Below, piece after piece: positions 5,124 to 6,817 of a DNA stretch of 6,817 nucleotides. Position numbers and translations under genes: made by a program. The notes below the pieces were generated by a model. The model ran no database searches. It saw only the letters and a list, made by a program, of their open reading frames with translations, and was not told where the DNA came from. Source of the stretch: an uncultured Bacteroidales bacterium (GTDB taxonomy: Bacteria > Bacteroidota > Bacteroidia > Bacteroidales > UBA932); the NCBI GenBank assembly GCA_902461985.1, contig CABQAB010000108.1, positions 1-6,817 of the forward strand, given 5' to 3'. Position 1 is the first letter of the stretch; each line of letters starts with the position of its first letter.

Positions 5124-6194
5124 CTATTTTCCCGCAAGGTGCTTTTCCCAGGCCCATGCTGAAGCCAAGGTCTCTTCCACAGTGCGTTCTGCCTTCCAGC
5201 CGAGTTCCTTGTTGGCGAGAGTCGTATCAGCCCAGATGGCAACAACGTCGCCGGGACGGCGGTCAACATATTTGTAGTTGAGTTTCAGTCCATTAACTTT
5301 CTCGAAGGCGTTCACGAGTTCCGAAACCGAAACAGGTCTGCCGGTTCCTATGTTGAAGATTTCGTAATTCTCCTTCATCTTGCCGTCCAGCATATGTGAA
5401 ACAGCGGCTACATGTGCCTTGGCCAAGTCCACTATGTCAATATAGTCCCTCAGACAGGTCCCGTCGGGGGTAGGGTAGTCGTTGCCGAAAATGCTCAGGC
5501 ATTCCCTCTTGCCGATGGCAGTCTGGGTGATGAACGGCACGAGGTTGTTGGGAACACCTCTCGGGAGTTCTCCGATGAGTGCGGAAGGGTGTGCTCCGAT
5601 AGGGTTGAAATATCTGAGAGCGATGCCGTGGACAGGTCCCTGAGCCGTGGTCCCGGCGTTGATTTCAGCACCGTATGTCGCGGATGCCTTGATGACGTCC
5701 CTGAGAATGTCCTCGCAGATCTGCTTGGTGTTGCCGTAAGGTGAAGTGGCAGGCTGGCGGGGCGATTCCTCGGTTACGGGAAGTTTGTCCGTCTCTCCGT
5801 AAACGGTTGCCGAAGATGAGAAAAGTACGTTGCAGCCGCCGTGTGCGATGGAAGCGTCGAGAATGTTGAGGAACGAATCCAGATTGTTCCTGTAGTATTT
5901 GATCGGCTCTGCAACTGATTCACCGACAGCCTTATACGCTGCAAAATGAATTACTGCGTCGATTTTGTAACGCCCGAAGAGGTCCTGTACCTTCTCCTTG
6001 TCGCAGCAGTCAATCTTCTCGAAAGGAATATCCTCCCTTCCGGTAATTTTCTTCACTCCCTCAAAGCAGGTCAGGTCGCAGTTGGACATATTGTCGGCAA
6101 CGACAACGTCATACCCCGCATTGATGAGCTCTACTGTCACATGGCTGCCGATATAGCCGGCGCCGCCAGATACCAATACTGTTTTTTTTGCCAT
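5124..6194 (-). CDS. galE: UDP-glucose 4-epimerase
   Basis: Converts UDP-glucose and UDP-galactose into each other (Leloir pathway) and so supplies galactose units for surface glycans; NAD-dependent, cytoplasmic, extended short-chain dehydrogenase family. The 356 residues start with the NAD motif GGAGYIGSH (10-18). The catalytic set is S128 in SSSATVYG, with Y153 and K157 in SPYGNTK; each is offset by four from E. coli GalE S124, Y149 and K153. Other signatures are HFAAYKAVGES (83-93), LRYFNPIGAHPSALIGE (193-209), YPTPDGTCLRDYI (240-252) and FNIGTGRPVSV (280-290). Compared with E. coli there are about 15 extra residues around 172-190, between the helix carrying K157 and the next strand. The ATG at 6192-6194 is the only sensible start; codons 3-5 include a run of eight A. 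It is a single gene converging on the 92-aa gene. Confidence 0.97.
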   Translation of the reverse strand: MAKKTVLVSGGAGYIGSHVTVELINAGYDVVVADNMSNCDLTCFEGVKKITGREDIPFEKIDCCDKEKVQDLFGRYKIDAVIHFAAYKAVGESVAEPIKYYRNNLDSFLNILDASIAHGGCNVLFSSSATVYGETDKLPVTEESPRQPATSPYGNTKQICEDILRDVIKASATYGAEINAGTTAQGPVHGIALRYFNPIGAHPSALIGELPRGVPNNLVPFITQTAIGKRECLSIFGNDYPTPDGTCLRDYIDIVDLAKAHVAAVSHMLDGKMKENYEIFNIGTGRPVSVSELVNAFEKVNGLKLNYKYVDRRPGDVVAIWADTTLANKELGWKAERTVEETLASAWAWEKHLAGK

Positions 6195-6234
6195 AATCAG
6201 TCTTAATTAGTTTTAGAAGCTTCTTAGTAATCCT

Positions 6235-6243
6235 CAAAAAATA
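6235..6243 (-). promoter_or_regulatory. Possible -7 element of galE
   Basis: The minus strand reads TATTTTTTG, one T longer than the TAnnTTTG consensus. It lies about 40 bp before the galE start, a plausible distance, but no TTTG box is found 19-21 nt further upstream. It is the best candidate I could see and remains weak. Confidence 0.3.
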
Positions 6244-6394
6244 ACCTGCCTCACTAATGAATATCTTTTTGGTCCATATGCCTTTTCTCATCAGTCATTT
6301 GCCACCGGCAAACTCCTTCTTCCAAAAGACATCTATCCTCAAAAATCTTATTCTTATTGATGCACTTTATTTTTTTCATATTACTTGGTCAAAG

Positions 6395-6413
6395 AACCGA
6401 CACTGTGTCAGTT
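6395..6413. promoter_or_regulatory. Imperfect palindrome, possible operator
   Basis: AACCGACAC-T-GTGTCAGTT: nine-base half sites with one mismatch around a central T. The inner 11 bp (GACACTGTGTC) are a perfect odd palindrome. It lies about 55 bp upstream of the -7 box of the carboxypeptidase gene, a position suited to a dimeric regulator. There is no independent support. Confidence 0.25.
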
Positions 6414-6467
6414 ACGCAATGTCCAAAGTTAGTGTAAATTTCTCGTGGAGAGGAATATTTTTTTGCG

Positions 6468-6475
6468 TAATTTTG
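6468..6475 (+). promoter_or_regulatory. -7 promoter element of the S13 carboxypeptidase gene
   Basis: TAATTTTG matches TAnnTTTG exactly, 25 bp upstream of the ATG at 6501, giving a leader of about 20 nt. The -33 region is AT-rich without TTTG at the usual spacing. Confidence 0.6.
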
Positions 6476-6500
6476 CAATGATTCATTATGGAATAATATA

Positions 6501-6817
6501 ATGCGTTGTAAATCAATATATTTATCATTCTTGCACATAGGGCTCGTCTTTTTGGGGGTCTTCTCTTTTCCGGCTGCCGCCCAGAACGGCAGCGTGGAAG
6601 CCTCAGTGACCGGCCATTGCATCAGGACAGTTTCAGGCAAGGCCCTTTCATCCGCAAATGCCGGGAAGAATTTCATTCCAGCCTCGAATATGAAGACCAT
6701 ATCTTGCGGTCTCGCGCTCAAGGCCTGCGGGACGGATGCGCGTCTGAAAACCGTACTTGCACATTCGGGCGAAATAGATGAAGACGGGAGACTCGACGGA
6801 GATCTCTACATAATAGG
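6501..6817 (+). CDS. dacB: D-alanyl-D-alanine carboxypeptidase/endopeptidase, PBP4 (DacB) type, N-terminal part (cut by the right edge)
   Basis: Periplasmic penicillin-binding protein of peptidase family S13, which trims D-Ala from stem peptides and opens peptide cross-links. The 105 visible residues start with a signal peptide (IYLSFLHIGLVFLGVFSFPA) with probable cleavage after AAA27, before QN. The active-site SxxK follows at S62-N-M-K65 in IPASNMKTIS, and LDGDLYIIG near the window edge corresponds to the DLYIxGxGDP motif of the family. The SxN and KTG motifs lie beyond the window. The ATG at 6501 is chosen because the earlier ATG at 6488 hits a stop after one codon, and because the peptide following it is a proper signal sequence. 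There is no clear Shine-Dalgarno; the upstream bases are AT-rich. The symbol is given by family, not by proven orthology. Confidence 0.88.
   Translation, partial: MRCKSIYLSFLHIGLVFLGVFSFPAAAQNGSVEASVTGHCIRTVSGKALSSANAGKNFIPASNMKTISCGLALKACGTDARLKTVLAHSGEIDEDGRLDGDLYII

Larger units (their letters stand above)
6195..6500. other. 306-bp AT-rich divergent spacer between galE and the S13 carboxypeptidase gene
   Basis: No gene is supported here. The 74-codon plus-strand frame at 6257-6481 has no homologous-looking motif and runs through the promoter of the next gene. The spacer contains a weak candidate promoter for galE near 6235-6243, a short AGAAGCTTCT palindrome at 6215-6224, an imperfect palindrome at 6395-6413, and a good -7 box for the rightward gene at 6468-6475. 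The roughly 100 bp from 6260 to 6360 hold nothing I can name. Confidence 0.6.

Noticed and set aside
6257..6481. 74-codon plus-strand frame in the galE-dacB spacer
   Set aside because: It shows no recognisable motif or promoter of its own and runs through the carboxypeptidase -7 element; AT-rich spacer DNA gives such frames by chance.

Overview
This window is a piece of a Bacteroidota chromosome, most likely from the order Bacteroidales. Four lines of evidence point there: upstream regions carry the phylum-specific -7 element TAnnTTTG, most starts lack a strong Shine-Dalgarno, protein sequences are Bacteroidales-like (GalE, NlpC/P60, S13 carboxypeptidase), and a GTCAT..TCGAG-type palindromic repeat lies between convergent genes. 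The genus cannot be fixed from the sequence alone. No phage, transposase, CRISPR, tRNA or rRNA is visible, and I found no obvious undescribed multi-gene system. The unusual content is mostly regulatory DNA.

Left part (1-3415, all minus strand). Four genes are packed almost without gaps and read right to left: a patatin-like phospholipase, a capsular-type glycosyltransferase (Caps_synt family), a TIGR01212/YhcC/YtqA (MnmL-like) radical SAM protein, and the start of glpA (anaerobic glycerol-3-phosphate dehydrogenase subunit A), which runs off the left edge. Junctions are a 1-nt gap, a short overlap and a 4-nt ATGA overlap, so this is very probably one transcript with translational coupling.

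Centre (3416-4928). A 79-bp divergent spacer holds a 44-bp palindrome with perfect 21-bp arms. Each arm carries an outward-facing TACATTTG, so it looks like a symmetric bidirectional promoter for the phospholipase operon (minus) and a secreted NlpC/P60 peptidoglycan endopeptidase (plus). Downstream of the endopeptidase is a well-formed promoter, then a 9-bp UUCG-loop hairpin at the expected 5' end of the transcript, then a 92-residue helical protein of unknown function.

Right part (4929-6817). A 140-bp imperfect inverted-repeat element sits between the convergent 92-aa gene and galE (UDP-glucose 4-epimerase, minus strand). A 306-bp AT-rich divergent spacer separates galE from the start of a plus-strand S13-family D-alanyl-D-alanine carboxypeptidase (PBP4/DacB-like), which is cut by the right edge.

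Taken together the genes lean towards the cell envelope: lipid hydrolysis, glycosyl transfer, sugar-nucleotide supply and two peptidoglycan hydrolases. The radical SAM protein (tRNA wobble modification) and GlpA (glycerol-3-phosphate oxidation) are less obviously connected.
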